DNA of 64,000 bases from Myoxocephalus aenaeus (taxonomy: Eukaryota > Chordata > Actinopteri > Perciformes > Cottidae): positions 253,501-317,500 of the forward strand of contig JBAMJR010000040.1 of the NCBI GenBank assembly GCA_038501785.1. Direction: 5' to 3'. The notes below the pieces were generated by a model. It saw only the letters and a program-made list of their open reading frames with translations, did not search any database and was not told where the DNA came from. Each line of letters starts with the position of its first letter. Within the stretch, counting starts at the first letter, position 1. A program made the translations under genes and the position numbers. This document shows positions 26,737 to 39,974 of this stretch, piece after piece.

Positions 26737-28150
26737 TCCCCTCCCTGTATGAGGAATAGATGAGGTGGTGCCATTAAGTGAATTTGCTGTTATTTCCCCA
26801 GGCTCTTAGCTGAAGATGTCAAACCTCAGCCAGGGAGTCAGCCAAGGATGACTGCCGGCTCAGGCAGAGGCAACACACACACCAAACTCTCTGCCACGCA
26901 AATGATCAGCTTTCATGCTTCTGTGTAATTTATCAAATTGCTTGGGCATGTGATGAATGGGCCCAGATCTCAAAAGGAAAAAAGACATTTAGTTTGCATT
27001 AGGTCGCTGTCATGCCCATGTAACAGCTTAGAATTTAATTACAGTAAATGGTAAACATCGTATTCACGTTTTCTGAAACAATAATTCAGTAGGCCTAATT
27101 GCTTTGTAGTTTCACAGACTTAACACTTGAGCGATTACACAAGTGGAATCGGCTTGTTAAACAAAAACTGTTCAGTCCCATTACTTATACCACAGACTAC
27201 TATATTCTCTTAGCGTGCGGAATGAGCAAGTAGGCTTAATGCTCTCTACATTTTCTCACAAATGCCCGCACTCGCACATCTTTACTGTAGAAGAGGTTGG
27301 TTCTCTCCTGGTGATTTGTCACAGTTCCCTATTGTATTACACACCACCTCTCCTTTACACTCCACACACACCTCCCCTCCTTTTCTTTCTTTCCCTCCCC
27401 TCCCCTCCCCTCCCTCGCTCCCTAAATCATTTCTTAACATGTGTGTGGGTGCCCTCTCTCGCTGTGATTCTGATACTTCATAACGGCAGGAGGAAATTGA
27501 GCTGACCTTGAGGCTGCCGAGCTCCTTTATAATGCTGATGTATGGGGCTGTGGGCGCAGGCAGCCAGTAAGTGAGAGGCATGTTTTTATTTGCTGGGGAG
27601 CAGGGCCCAGTGTCAGGACACATAACAGGGTTCATTTCTCGCCCACTTGAGCTAGCTAGTATGCCAGGAAGCTTAGTGTCAAGCATTCAGGTCCACGAGG
27701 TGTGATTTACCTGCATTAGCCTTTGTATACTGGAATATGTTGCATCATACTGCCGAAAGCCAGAAATAGATTTAACCCTCAGGATAGATTGGCCTCACTT
27801 AAATGTGATTTAGATGGTGTTGCTGCATTGCAAAAGGGTTACGGTTGTCAATGCTGTTATCTCAAGGTTGGACTAGAGATTAATTTAAACGGGATTGTTT
27901 CTGGCCAGTTTGCATTTGTCAAGCAGTGACAGGGCAATCGTTGATGAAAAAAAGGAAAAGAAAAAAGTGTCTCTTTCACAACCTTATATAACCCTGCCTA
28001 TCATTGATGTCATTATTCTTTCAGTGTGGATGGCCCACTTCCTTCTCTTCGGTAGCTCTCTGCTCATCAGCGTAATCAGCTACCTCCTAACACAATCAGC
28101 CTGCTCTCAAATTACAGTCATGATTGAGACCAATTCGGTCGCAGGAAACG

Positions 28151-28373
28151 ATGAGAGAAAAGAAAGAAAGAAAGAAACATGCACTTTATTAATCCCCTTG
28201 GGGAAATTCTTCTCTGCATTTGACCCATCCCTGGATAGGGAGCAGTGGGCTGCAGTTGAGGGTTCAGTGTCTTGCTCAGGGACACTTCGGCATGTGAGCT
28301 ATGAGGGGACTGGGGATTGAACCGGCTACCTTGTGGTTGCGGGACGACCACTCATCCCCCTGAGCTACAGCGC
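28151..28373 (-). mobile_element. tRNA-derived SINE, minus strand
   Basis: Read on the minus strand, the element starts near 28373 with TAGCTCAGGGGG, a tRNA-type RNA polymerase III A box, followed about 35 nt later by GGTTCAATCCC, a B box. The body then contains the complements of gggacacttcggcatg and gggagcagtgggctgcag, and it ends in a (CTTT)n tail, seen on the + strand as gaaagaaagaaag at about 28156-28176. This is the organisation of a tRNA-head SINE. The tail-adjacent actttattaatcccc motif is very common in percomorph fish. I could not define clean target-site duplications. Confidence 0.7.
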
Positions 28374-28584
28374 TTATGATCCAAACATGAACGCTCTTCA
28401 GAAGGTGCACATGATAAATACATATTTGTAAAACATAATGCAATCCAATACAATAGCCCTCAAAATAAATGACACCTTTGTGATGCTCTGAAGATGCATT
28501 TTATTAGAGAGCTGTTAATTCAACTGAATTGTTGACTCTATAAAATGGCAGTAAATGTCAATACAAATGTCTTGCTTCGTTCAA

Positions 28585-28665
28585 TCCAATACCCAAACAT
28601 ATTCAGTTTGTCATAGTAGAGTAAGAAAAAATAAATAAATAAGCTGAAACCAGAATTTTTTGTGA
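28585..28665 (-). repeat. Fragment of the AT-rich teleost repeat
   Basis: acatattcagtttgtcatag, agtaagaaa and agctgaaaccagaatttttt correspond, in opposite orientation, to inner parts of the family seen at 25200-25454. Only the middle is kept. The flanking 28380-28930 is AT-rich with nothing else recognised. Confidence 0.4.
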
Positions 28666-28929
28666 CAATTAATACAGTTTTTAAATTTACCAATTGTGGC
28701 AGGTCTAAATTAAACATTAAACCTTACAAAGTTTGATGATGACCAGGCCTTCTCTTTCGTCATAAGTATGTCATTGATTGGATATTTCAGAACCTTATTC
28801 AAAAAGTGTCCCCATTGATGTCAATTCAAACTAGCTTTGTTTCAAATATACAACCTAACTTAGTCGTATCCTTTAGTTTTAAATGTCATAGTGTAAATAA
28901 GCATTTACTCTAAATTTACATATCACTAT

Positions 28930-31900
28930 GTCATGCAATCCTAATGCAAAATGAATGCAAAGGTACTGGAAGAGTCTAATTTACTAAGATACTTTTCCAT
29001 CTTCCACACCAGGATGTATTGCTTCCAAATACTTTGCTGTGCATGTTGAACAAATCCAATCTGCCTTTGCACAGCACGTAAGTTAAAACACATTTTCTCT
29101 CCTCGTAGGCTTGTTGCTGGAGACATTGTTTTCCAAACAAAACCACTTCAACATTGTGGCGGCGTGACTTTGCACAATGACAAAGGGATAATAGAAATGA
29201 TACACAAGTGTTCATTTGTTTTCACTTTGTCAGGAACGTTAAATAGTCATTTTAGCCCTAATTTGGAGCTTTGTGTGTAATGGTAGTGGGTTTGGTTGAC
29301 ATTAAGATGAGCGCATCAGCCCTGCCAATTGGGCTCACTTCTCATATGGCACAGATCCACTCACAGAACCCCGTGTCTGGATGCTGCACTCTGAAAGCAG
29401 GCAAGAACCCAATTCATTCACAGCCTATTCAACAACACATTGACTGTGTGCAAAATATGCTTTAGCAGCTTCACAGCGTCAGGCTAATCAATTGATCCAG
29501 GTTTTGCTGTCCATTGATCTTGGCGCGCCCTGCATCCAGACTATTACAGTGCACGTTTGATAATGATATCATTAGCGGCCCATGGCCGATTTATTAGTGC
29601 AGTGAAAATGCGAGTTAAAAACCACCCAAACCATACATAGTAACATTTGCACTGCCAAATTCTGGAGTGAATGGTCCAAATCTGCTTTGCTAAGTCCTCC
29701 CTGTCACTCTACCTCCCTCCCCACCTCATCACAGAAACAGTACCGTGGCAGAGCGGCAGCCTGCTGGTGCTGCTGACTGGCATTCTGTGTGTTGATGAAT
29801 GTGCCGGCCTGACGGCTCAATGTGCTTACCTAACAGGAGCTGCTCTACTGTCACACTGAGTTTCTCAGTATCTCTCTCAGTATCTCTCTCTGCTGAGGTG
29901 AGTGAGACAGAGACACAGACACAGAGACAGAGAGAGACAGACTTTTTTTCTGAGGTAGTAAGGGGAGTGTTCCACTTGGCTAGACACTGCAGCCTCCACA
30001 CTGTGTCTCAAAGGTTAATGGAGCCTCCTCACAATGCACACTAATCACCAGGTAATCGCTTAATAGGTGGCAATTAAGGTCAGCTATGATGACCAATGCA
30101 GCACTTATGAATGAGGGAATCGGGTTGCCAAAAAGTCATTTATTTTGGACAACATTTCTAGTAGTATCTGTTTTCTATTTAAAAGAATATGTAATCATTT
30201 CTGCTATCTTAACACACTTATCACCCGTCTCTTACACTATGGAAATAGTGAAGATGCAGCAAAAGCTATCTTTAGTTTATCCGTGTTGTGTTATGGAGGT
30301 GTTTGAAGTGGTTAGCATGAGGCTGGTGTTAAAATAGTGGCTTTTCTGACGTGCATGTGGTGGACAGCCAGAGACACTGACAGACTGAGAGGCGGGCCGA
30401 AGTCATGAAACCGTAGCGCTCGTCTTTTGATGTCAGCCAGCTTCCGGAGGGCCATGGTGGTCGGAAGGGGATTGAGGTTTCAGCGCGGGATTTGGGCATT
30501 GTCGTGTCAGAAAGGTCTCTCTGGGGGGCCGAGCGTGTTTTGAGCGCATGCATATTCACATATGGGACCAGGCAGCTGAAGAAGGAAAGGCCAGTTTGTC
30601 CTTGTCATCATCCACATCACCCCAAAGTGCTCACATATAATAACCCTTGACTCGCAGAGCATGCAAGTGATTTTGCTCTCACATGAGCACACACACTAGA
30701 ATATAGGAATGGACATTTCTAGGCCTGTTGAGCGAGTTTCAGTTGCTCTGCGGTGACTTGTGGGAGAGACTGGATGGATGGGTAGTTTGATGAATGATGG
30801 TGCATGCCTTTTGCTATTTGGATACAGCTTCTAGGCCGAGATATGAGCAGATTAAAATGAAGATGGGTTTGTCACAGACTGATTTAAAACAACAACTGGG
30901 AGACAGATGAGTCCTGTGTATGGGGTGTTTGATGGCCACATTGTCTGTCCCTGTGGAAATTCCAGAGTTACTGAAGGGATTTGAAAATCAATGTGAGCTA
31001 TTCATATGCGGATCTAATCCTCAGATTTACTGCCATTTAATCTGTGGTTATGGCAGGCTCTTGATGGCTCTAATGCCGTCAAACAGATGCCCCTGCTCAG
31101 CCACCCAGGTTAGGACACACCTGGTGACACCATTGAGCCCTGGCACTAGGTGGCCCACTGCACATTTCATCTTTTCCCCAGGTGCCAACTATCATATGAA
31201 AACATGTATTATAGCGTCATGGTGCATCTGAGAGAAAATTGAGCCAAACGTTAACATCAAATATCTATGACCCCAAAATCCTCTTTGGTTGAATTTGATC
31301 ACGGCGTGAGTATAAATGTTATGTGCTTATCTGGATGGTTGTCGTGTATTTTTGACAGTATACTCTGCTTGCTGTGCTGTTGAACAGTGCTGAGACTGCA
31401 TGGACAGAAATGCTTGATTTTATTCACTGCACACCTGGTGTTATCTCCAAATCCAAAAAGGGAACAGACCATTTCACTTCAAAATGCGGGCTGAATTCAG
31501 GAGGCATATTGCATCAGAAGCAGGGAATGAATAATAACAAGTTACAGTTGTATTGTGTACATCTGGCAAATATCATGGGATGTTGTTTTGTAGCAGTTTT
31601 GCCATGAAGAAATAATTGATTAGGAAACCAGCCGCAACCTCCTTTTTAAGAAAAATAGCTTAGACAAATCCTACACATGTTCCTCTGTGGTGCCTTACAT
31701 ATTCATTAGTCGCTCATCATTTTATCTTGTCTATAAGATACCCTTAATTTTCTCATCCTCATAATATTCAGAGCTAAATATTATGACATAAAACAAACAC
31801 ATTGGCTGTACTATCAATTTGGTTTTTCAGCCAACCAATAAGTGGTTAACCATTGAATCACATGCATATCTTGAGTAATTGATTGATGATAATTAACTGC

Positions 31901-33356
31901 AATAAGGAGTTTTAATGAAAAGGATGATTTCAATTAGTTTGGATTGTTACACCCTGTATATGACTGCAGGCACATGCAAGACATAAATGCACACATATTA
32001 TACACCTCCCCAGTCTACAGTGCTCGCATTGAAATGTAGCAGATTGATAGTGTGTGCGTGTGTGCGCGCGTGTGTGTTGCGTTTCTGGGTGTTAAAGAGA
32101 GTAAATGCAGAGAATCTCCCGGTGTGCGGATGCTGAATGTGAAATGTCAATGTTATTGAACAGGTGCTGCGAGGCAGAGCTGTGATGTTTTTATTTCCAA
32201 GCTCTTGTCAAGCAAGGCAGAGAAGAGAGGGCTCATGGGATAATGGGGGAGGTTCAGGGGTGGGTGGGACTGTGTGTGTATGTGTGTGTGTGCGTGTGTG
32301 TGTGTGTGTGTGTGTTTAACAATGTGTACAGCAGGTACGAGTGCCGAGATCTGTGTGTAGCCAGAGTGGTTTATTGAGAAGAGGGAAATGAATACTGGCT
32401 TAGAATAAATGCTCACAATCTCCTCATAGAAAATGTTAACTGCACTGTGAGGAGTGTTATTATTTTGTGTGCGCCTTCTTTCAGTGGCTATGTTCACCAT
32501 GTGTTCAACATGATGCCAAATATGGCTGCTGTCTTTACCCATGCATACACCTCTACTGTCAAGCTGTTATCACCTTGTTTGTTCCATTTGCACATCATTT
32601 ATGTTTTTTTTTTTTATCCCCCTGTCCTCCGTCTGTGTGTGTGTCTGTGTGTGTGTTTGTGTGTTCCTCCCCTTCAGTTTTTCTCTTGCAGATTGTCGTT
32701 GTGTCAATACTTGTTGAGAGGCAGTGTGAGCTAGGAGGTGAATGCAGTCAAGGTTAGTCAACAATTCTTCGTGACACTGCAGCGCTGACTAACAGTGTTT
32801 TTCTGCTCTGCCCTAACTCTACTCTCCTTCCCCCAAAATGCTTCTATTCCCCACCCACTGGACCTTGATCATATTCTCCACCTGCCCTTGGTGCTCTCAG
32901 CCTTATTTCTCTCCTCATCATCATCCTCCCCCCTCATTGTGCTTCATCTTCTCCACTGTCCTCTTCCTCATCGCAGCCATCTTTCCCACTACTTTCTGTT
33001 CCAGTGGAGAGAACAGCTCAAGCCTGTCAGCACTCATTTATCCCTCAACTGCTAACCCACCCCTGTGTTTGTGTCGGGATGCATTATTTCCTATGTTTTA
33101 GTGTTACCCATACGCACACCCTCTCCTTCCTTTGCAACCAGTGCAATGCTGTCTTTGTCCACGGGACGTCTTTAAGCCGCCAATCTACCAATCATCTTCA
33201 TTGCTGTTTCACTTCTGTGTTGCACTTGTAATTCCAATAAAGGCATGTGAAAATGTGATTACTGTTTTGCCATTTATGCTTTTAAAGAAAGAAGGAAAAA
33301 AATAAGAGTGAGAGCAGCGACTATCTGAATTTCCAGAACAGCAGCAAACGATATAG
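28930..33356. other. rere: Presumed rere intron, no gene seen
   Basis: Mixed non-coding sequence. It holds short TG arrays at about 32038-32078 and 32270-32316, and C/T-rich low-complexity DNA at 32800-33000. No exon with consistent splice borders and coding character was found. Confidence 0.45.
29470..29620. promoter_or_regulatory. Enhancer-like block with a 14-bp ATTA palindrome
   Basis: Complex repeat-free sequence containing the perfect palindrome TAATGATATCATTA at 29561-29574 (two inverted TAAT cores). It also has aggctaatcaattgatc upstream and gatttattagtgc downstream. Paired homeodomain half-sites of this sort are typical of developmental enhancers. Regulatory role is inference. Confidence 0.32.
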
Positions 33357-33357
33357 A

Positions 33358-33381
33358 GGGGGGGGGGGGGGGGGGGGGGGG
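33358..33381. repeat. Poly-G run, 24 nt
   Basis: An uninterrupted G run. The length is likely to be approximate, because such tracts are error-prone. Confidence 0.93.
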
Positions 33382-33695
33382 CTGCAGTTCAAAGCCGACT
33401 AGCAGGTTACTTAATGAGTTTTGGTAATTGGCTTGCTGTGGCTTCCGCGCATCCCTGCCCTCCTGCTGCTGATGTGTGCAGGAGCAGGGAGAGTGCTCTG
33501 GCTTGCACTCCCTCCCTCGCTGAGTCTTTCCTTCCATCCATCTTTCCCTTCATCCATCCCTCTTCCACATGGAGCTAATGTTGCAACGAGCCTCCTCTGT
33601 CTATTCCCCACTGCTCCTTTCATAAAGAGACAGTTAGCATGCTGCATGTTAGCTTTCCACTCTGTTCAATGTTGAATATCAACTGTGTTGGTCCG

Positions 33696-33706
<11 letters not shown>

Positions 33707-33770
<64 letters not shown>
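33707..33770. repeat. (CA)32 microsatellite
   Basis: Sixty-four bases of CA preceded by a short TC run (33695-33706), again a compound repeat. Confidence 0.96.
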
Positions 33771-33772
<2 letters not shown>

Positions 33773-36700
33773 TGCTCTCCATGCATTATGCAGAATATGT
33801 GCATCCAAACAAGCAATTTGCTGAATTTCCAGCTCACTACTTCTAAGTAGTAATTCTCTGTGTGTCCACAACAGCATAATGAGAAACACATTTCCATGTT
33901 CAGTTGATTCATAAGTCCAAACAATAAAAACAAAGAGTAGTGGGCTTGCCATGTAATCATAAATGACACCTAACATATCATTCTCAGATTTCAACACATT
34001 ATCTCTTCACCAGAGACATCAAAGGGACCGCTATTATTCTGGTCTCATTGCTGTTGTAATCATGTGCGTTAGGGAGGAAAAAACAGCAGCAAATCTCGTT
34101 TGAATCTCATTCAATCACTTCTCAAATTATAGTGATAATAGTTGGGAGAAAAATAAATCTATGACCTTCACGATTTAGTTGGAGTTGAGAGAGGTGCCGT
34201 TTTTAGTGTGGATTGTTTATTGCTTTGTTTGTTTATAGCAAGCCTCTAGATTTAGTGCCTTTGGGGATCTGCACTAGTGAGGCTAACCTAATATATATTC
34301 TGGCTAATGAGCAAGCTTCCCACCTTCCTACCTATTCCCATTAATTTCCATTTTGTACCTTTAAAAAGCCATAAATAAAGCCTGCATGCATTAGTAGCCG
34401 TCTGTAGTTGCAAGAGTGCTGCCAAGCTTTTTATCTACTCCCACAGTTGAGCGGTTGATTCTGAGCGCTGTCGGGGTTGGAAGGCCAAAGCACAGCTAAG
34501 TGGCTCCTCTTGACCTCAGCACTGATCTCCCAACTGTCTGCTCCGACTGCACACAGACAGATTTTACCCATTCGCTCCCACAAAAACAGTCTAATCTTAT
34601 AACATAACCTCAACGCCCTGTCTGTGTGCTGTCTTTTTGAACAACACATCCTTTTCTCGCCGCACCCTGCAACACATGCTGACAGTACATTTGCCGTTGA
34701 GATTACGACGCTGCTGTAATTCATGCCAAATTGGAGAAGAAAATGAATGTTAGCAAATGCGAAATTGAAAAATTAGCTTGACTAGCTTGAGAATCTCTGA
34801 CCTATAATGGATGTGCTTAGTCTAGTTATCACTATGTATCTGTAAACTAGATGGCAGAATCATTAGCACACACTGAGAGCAGCCGAGTGTGACCAGAGGA
34901 GAGTAATTGATTTCTGAATAAGCATTGGTGCTGGAGGGGAAAAGGGATCCAGCTTTGTGGGCTATTGCGCCATTATGAGCATTTTACTACGCATGTCATG
35001 AATTATACTGTAGGGAGTTAATTTTTATTTTGACACATTATGGGCCTCTGCTCCCCCAATCCACCGCCTCCCTTAGCACAGCAACAGCGTAGAGCTGCAC
35101 CTCCGCTCTCTGTCCATATGGTGGCAGTGTACGGAGGTGAGACAGCCATGTGCTCTGTGTGAAATGGAGCAGTCACTGGCTATTTGAGCAGATTAGCTTT
35201 GAGACAGTAACCACACAGGAATCACACACCCCAACCGCCACTCTCTCTTTTGCTTTCACGATCATGGACCCCGTTGGCTTGGCTGACTGCTGATGACTTT
35301 GAAACACATTTTCAGCAGGAATATAATTGTACTAACTGCTTCCAGAGCTCAGCTTCAAACATGTACTATTTGTTTATCTTGCTGAGTTTTTGATCACAAA
35401 AGGATTTGCCTAGAATGTAAACTTCCTCTTTTCGCCACAGCCTGCACTCTGTCTCTCTGTGTGTCCCTCTCGGAAATAAAGTCTCATTCCTCCGAGTCTG
35501 TTCTCGGTGCAGCCACGGCAGGCTGAACTGCTCTTTTATTCAGATGAATGAGGCCCTGTTTAGCCTGGAGAATCAGACGGACACAGACGGTCCATGTGAA
35601 GGCTTGAAGAATGTCTGTGGAGAATCGGGGGCTTAGTGAAATAGCATCTAAGTTATTACATATGTGCACTTTGTTTTCACTTTCTATATGTTTGAGTTGT
35701 TTTTTTTCTGGTTCATAAGAATTTCACGCGCTGCCCTTCTTTCCCCGAAGCTTCGGTCTTCATTACAGCAAGCTGTGATCTAACGCTTCTATTAAAAGCA
35801 GTTGTTTGTTTTGCTCATATAATATATCAAAGCCGGCAAATGAGCACTCAGGTTTTGCTGTACTGTAAATGCTGTGATTCCTCTCACTAACATTTGATCA
35901 ATTTGTCTACCTCCATCTGGAATAAGGTTTACTTGCGTTCATTTAAAAAATAGTTTTACCAAATGGCTGCTGCAAGCAAGTTTCACTCTCTTGAGTAGCT
36001 TGTGTAGCTTGGCAAAGAGATTAGACATATGTAGCCTACAAGTGTCTTGGTTTTCAGAGTGTTGCGAGGCTGCCAAATGCGACTGTGAATAGCTATGTAA
36101 ACAAGATAGCTATGTGAGGCTAGACCTTGCAATGATTGCCTAAAGTGAAATACCATTCACATCTTTACAACTGTGTTAATGATCGCAAATAAAGGCTTGC
36201 TAGGTAGCAGGTTAATTACTAGCTGTCTAGCTGCATTGCCTCCAGAGGACATCTTGGTTTTCAGTTAGTCTTTTGTCACCATAACAGGTCTGTTTGCTCG
36301 TATAGAGAAACATGCTTCCTCTTTTCTTTAAAGGTGTTTTTAATTCCGTTGAATATTGTTCTTTGCAGCTAAATAGCAATATTCCTTGAATCCACGCTTA
36401 TCCACAAGCATAGTTAACCATATTTAGTTGAGTAATTTCCTTGAGTTACTTTGTTGGGTGATTGGAGAGGATTGTTTTATTGCTTCCCCTTCTCTCAACC
36501 CCCTCCAGGCAAAGTCTGTGTTTTAATTAGTCGTGTAAGACCCTATTTTCCCTTTGGATTCCCCCAACTTGTAAAGTGCTCTCTTAAGAATCCATGAAGG
36601 CTAAAAGGAGCAATGAATGATTTGAAGTCAGCTTTCTTTTTTTCTTTCTTTTTTGGCCTGCCTGCCTGCCAGCAGTGAAGGGGGAGGCCTATCAGCACTT

Positions 36701-38955
36701 GCTGTCAGTATGAAGAACAGTAACTTCAAGCAGCAGTCACACAGAGTCTTTGTTCTTCATGGATTTAGTACGTGTGGCGAAGAGAGAATCGTTGCTTTAA
36801 AGCCCCATCTGGAAAAGCACTGTTTGCGTTTTTTTAATATGAGAGGAACAGCTCCTGTAGATAATACCTACCCGAGAATGGTAAAATTATCTCAAGGTTC
36901 AATCTAGCACATCCGTTTTTTTTTTTCTTCCTCCTCCTTGTATTATGTTTTGGCAGCAGGGAAGTTAGCTTGTTACACCGTAGAGATTTAGTCATGTGTT
37001 AAAGTCGAGCTTCTGAAGTACACCCCCACCAGCGCCACAACCTAACCCTCCTTTTGGTTTACAAGTCTGTTTTCTTCTCTCAATCCCTTTTTCCTTCAAC
37101 TTGTCTGCTCATCCCTGGTGAATGTATTAAATGAAGTTACTAGATATGAGTGCTTAAGAGGCCAGGGCCTCTGAGGCTTGCCAAGTCTCTCACAGGCTTG
37201 GCTCAGTCATCCATGTCACTTTTTTCTGTTGTTTCAGCTACTGGCTTGTATTGCCGAGCACTTTCTCTCTTTCTCTCTGTGTTTGCTGCCTCCGAGTGAC
37301 TTGTTTTTCCTCCAGCGTGGAGAAATCAGGCTAAAGCAAACAGTGTGTGTCAGGCACAGCTTTTGTTAAGTATTCATTTTTAATGAGCGTAAGTGGCTAC
37401 AGAATCCTATAAACCATAAATGGAGTGGTCAGACTGGGGAGGGGTGAGGATGGGGCCATGTTGGTCTTTTTATTCAGTGGCTGTCTTGCAGTCTTTTTGT
37501 TTAGTAACACTCATACTAATTATGTTTGATGTGGACGGAAGAACACAGATTTCAAAAAGATAGTTTTGTGTTGCTTTATTGTGCCGTTCTCTTCCTCGCA
37601 CACCCTTCTGGTTTTGTTAGCTCTGACACGGAATTGTTCTCTTTTAATGATCTTTAGGAAAAAAAGGCTGTTGCAGAAAAGTCTCATTTTCTCTTTCGAG
37701 CAGCGCGCAGCTCTGTTAGATTTAATTTCTTCTGAATTCATAAAGAGGCACCAAGTAACCGCTTTTTGTTCTGTCGGGATCGAAGGCACTGTAGCTGGAG
37801 AAGGGGGTGCTCAGGGAAAAGGTATTGTGATGGGCCGTTTGAATGCTGAACAGAATTGAATAGACACAGTCGGCTTCCCAGATACATGCTTCGGCCTGTA
37901 GAATGTGGAGTGCTTTGCTTGTAACTGCACCGGTTGTCTCCTTTCATTATCGGTTAATGGTGCCCAACTTGACAGAGCCATGTGATAAACAGAGGAGCTG
38001 TGAAATCCTGGAGGTGGAGTTCTCGTCTGCCTGATAATGGGATCTCATCGGCCGGGGAGGGGAGCCTGCCCCGCCAGCCAATCCAGCTTTGCTCTGCGCT
38101 GCCTTCAGAGAGGATTCACTGCACTCAGCCGTCACTGCTGTGTTGGCCCAACTTAAGCCCCACAAACCCACTGAGAACGTTGGCTGCTTTCTTCTTGTGT
38201 AGCACATATTAGAATCACTTTTGGAGCCTGATATATAGCGTTGAGTTCCTCCTTCTTTTTTTTCACGCTTTGATTGAGTGTCAGATTTGGCGGGAGGAGT
38301 GCATTTCTTTCACCTTATCCTGAATCCTCTGGATGTTTGAGTAACTCAGGAAAGGGTGCAGACTGTGTGTAAATATCATAAACATTGACCTTGTGAAATG
38401 TATACATACTGTGATAAGGGAGGAGCTGTGGCTGCTTGTGGTGTTCGGTTACTATGTGGAGGGGGAGTACGACTTGTCAGGACAGTTGCCTCAGGAGCTG
38501 GAAAGGGTTTACCCCCCCATCCCTCTGCTATTGAAACGAAGACAACCAACATGGTTTGTAGCACAATGAAAGACCCCCTGCACACCACCCTCAACTCAAT
38601 TGCTATTGATCCTTACTGCCTGTCTCTCCTGCTGCCCGTGTTTGGCTTCAGTGCTAAAAGAGCCCGATGCTTAAACTATTTACTTAAGTTAATTGGATTT
38701 TGACAGTGATCTAATATCATGTTTAAAGCAGTGGAAATGTGTCGCGCTACTTGCTCTGTGAAATGAAAATCTTCATATTCATTTACAGCTTAATGCAGTC
38801 CATTTTTGTTTGTCACGCTCCTCTCGTGTGTGAGGTCATTGGTAGCATTGAGATAAAGAGGGAACAAACCGTAATGTGTATTTTGTACCACAAAATGAGT
38901 GCTAAGGCCGTAGGAAATAACCAGGATTATATTAGATGTGATGTGCCGGCTCGCC
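33771..38955. other. rere: Presumed rere intron, no gene seen
   Basis: Non-coding DNA with several AT-rich, ATTA-bearing stretches (for example 34690-34850 and 34970-35045) and no repeats of note. Open frames are short and lack splice or compositional support. Confidence 0.45.
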
Positions 38956-38959
38956 ATTA

Positions 38960-39260
38960 AAAATCAGACCCCCAAATATTGCTAATGGACTATTCACATG
39001 ATCATCCTCGCTTGTTTCTGCCTTTTTTAATGGTTGGGGTGACTAATTAATTCATTATCCCAAAATGCAAATGAGGTCCACAAGCTTGATCAGCATTCGG
39101 TAGCTTCCCTCGTATGTATTTTTCCCCGCAGATGCGTAATGTTTTTTTCCGATATATAAATCAGCCACCTGTATTTAAGAACATCATTTATTTGTGTGTT
39201 CGTTATTAAAACGTGCCTTTGTACGTGTTTTTCCTTCGCAGAGCATGCTGCCATTAAGCC
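38960..39260. promoter_or_regulatory. Enhancer-like block with octamer and TAATTA sites, just 5' of the 40-kb promoter
   Basis: About 300 bp of complex AT-rich sequence. It has TAATTA at 39044-39049, a perfect octamer ATGCAAAT (POU-factor site) at 39065-39072, and catcatttatttgtg and ccattaagccattattaac further on. It lies less than 1 kb upstream of the CpG-rich block at 40 kb. Candidate conserved enhancer; needs alignment or chromatin data. Confidence 0.33.
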
Positions 39261-39413
39261 ATTATTAACAAGGCACTACTACTAGCTTTCAGGGCTTTTC
39301 ATTGTCTCCTTTAGTGTTTCAGTCACATTCCCATAAGCGTTACCATTGATCGGTTGATGTGGTAGTAGGTCGGGCCACTTTGGCTGCTGTGCATCTCGCT
39401 CCCCGATGCAGTT

Positions 39414-39414
<1 letters not shown>

Positions 39415-39484
<70 letters not shown>
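39415..39484. repeat. (CA)35 microsatellite
   Basis: Seventy bases of perfect CA, the first of a closely spaced pair upstream of the candidate proximal promoter. Confidence 0.96.
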
Positions 39485-39490
<6 letters not shown>

Positions 39491-39534
39491 TCTACGGGCT
39501 GCCATCAATCAACAGCCCCATTGGCGTCCCCATC

Positions 39535-39536
<2 letters not shown>

Positions 39537-39610
<74 letters not shown>
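39537..39610. repeat. (CA)37 microsatellite
   Basis: Seventy-four bases of perfect CA in the same orientation as the array 52 bp to its left. Confidence 0.96.
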
Positions 39611-39611
<1 letters not shown>

Positions 39612-39784
39612 CCACCACCCCCCTTTTGTCCCTGACGATTGTTTGAATCCAGTCCATGTTTTTGTTTCGCTCGGATTTTTTTTTTCTTTCTCTTTTTTGA
39701 GTGTGGCCGGGGTAATTCTCCTTCACTAGTGTCTGGATAAAGAAAGACTAGGTCAGCCATGTGGATGCGTCTGTTGAACAGCTG

Positions 39785-39970
39785 AAGAGGAGGAGGAGGA
39801 GGGGAGGAGGAGGAGGAGGAGAAGAAGGGAGGGGGGGGGGTTACAGAGACGGAGGGAGCGATAGGGAGAGCGTGGAGAGTGTGTGCATAGGAAAGAGAGA
39901 GGAGGGAGGAGGGAGAGAGAGAGCGCGTGTATGTGTGTGTGCGTGTGGTGTGTGTGTGTGTATGTGTGTG
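39785..39970. repeat. (GGA)n tract followed by GA-rich and (GT)n DNA
   Basis: Purine-only GGA/GA sequence (39785-39840, including a G10 run) is followed by GA-rich sequence and an imperfect GT run (about 39928-39970). It borders the CpG-rich block that follows. Homopurine DNA of this type is common next to vertebrate promoters. Confidence 0.85.
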
Positions 39971-39974
39971 TGGA

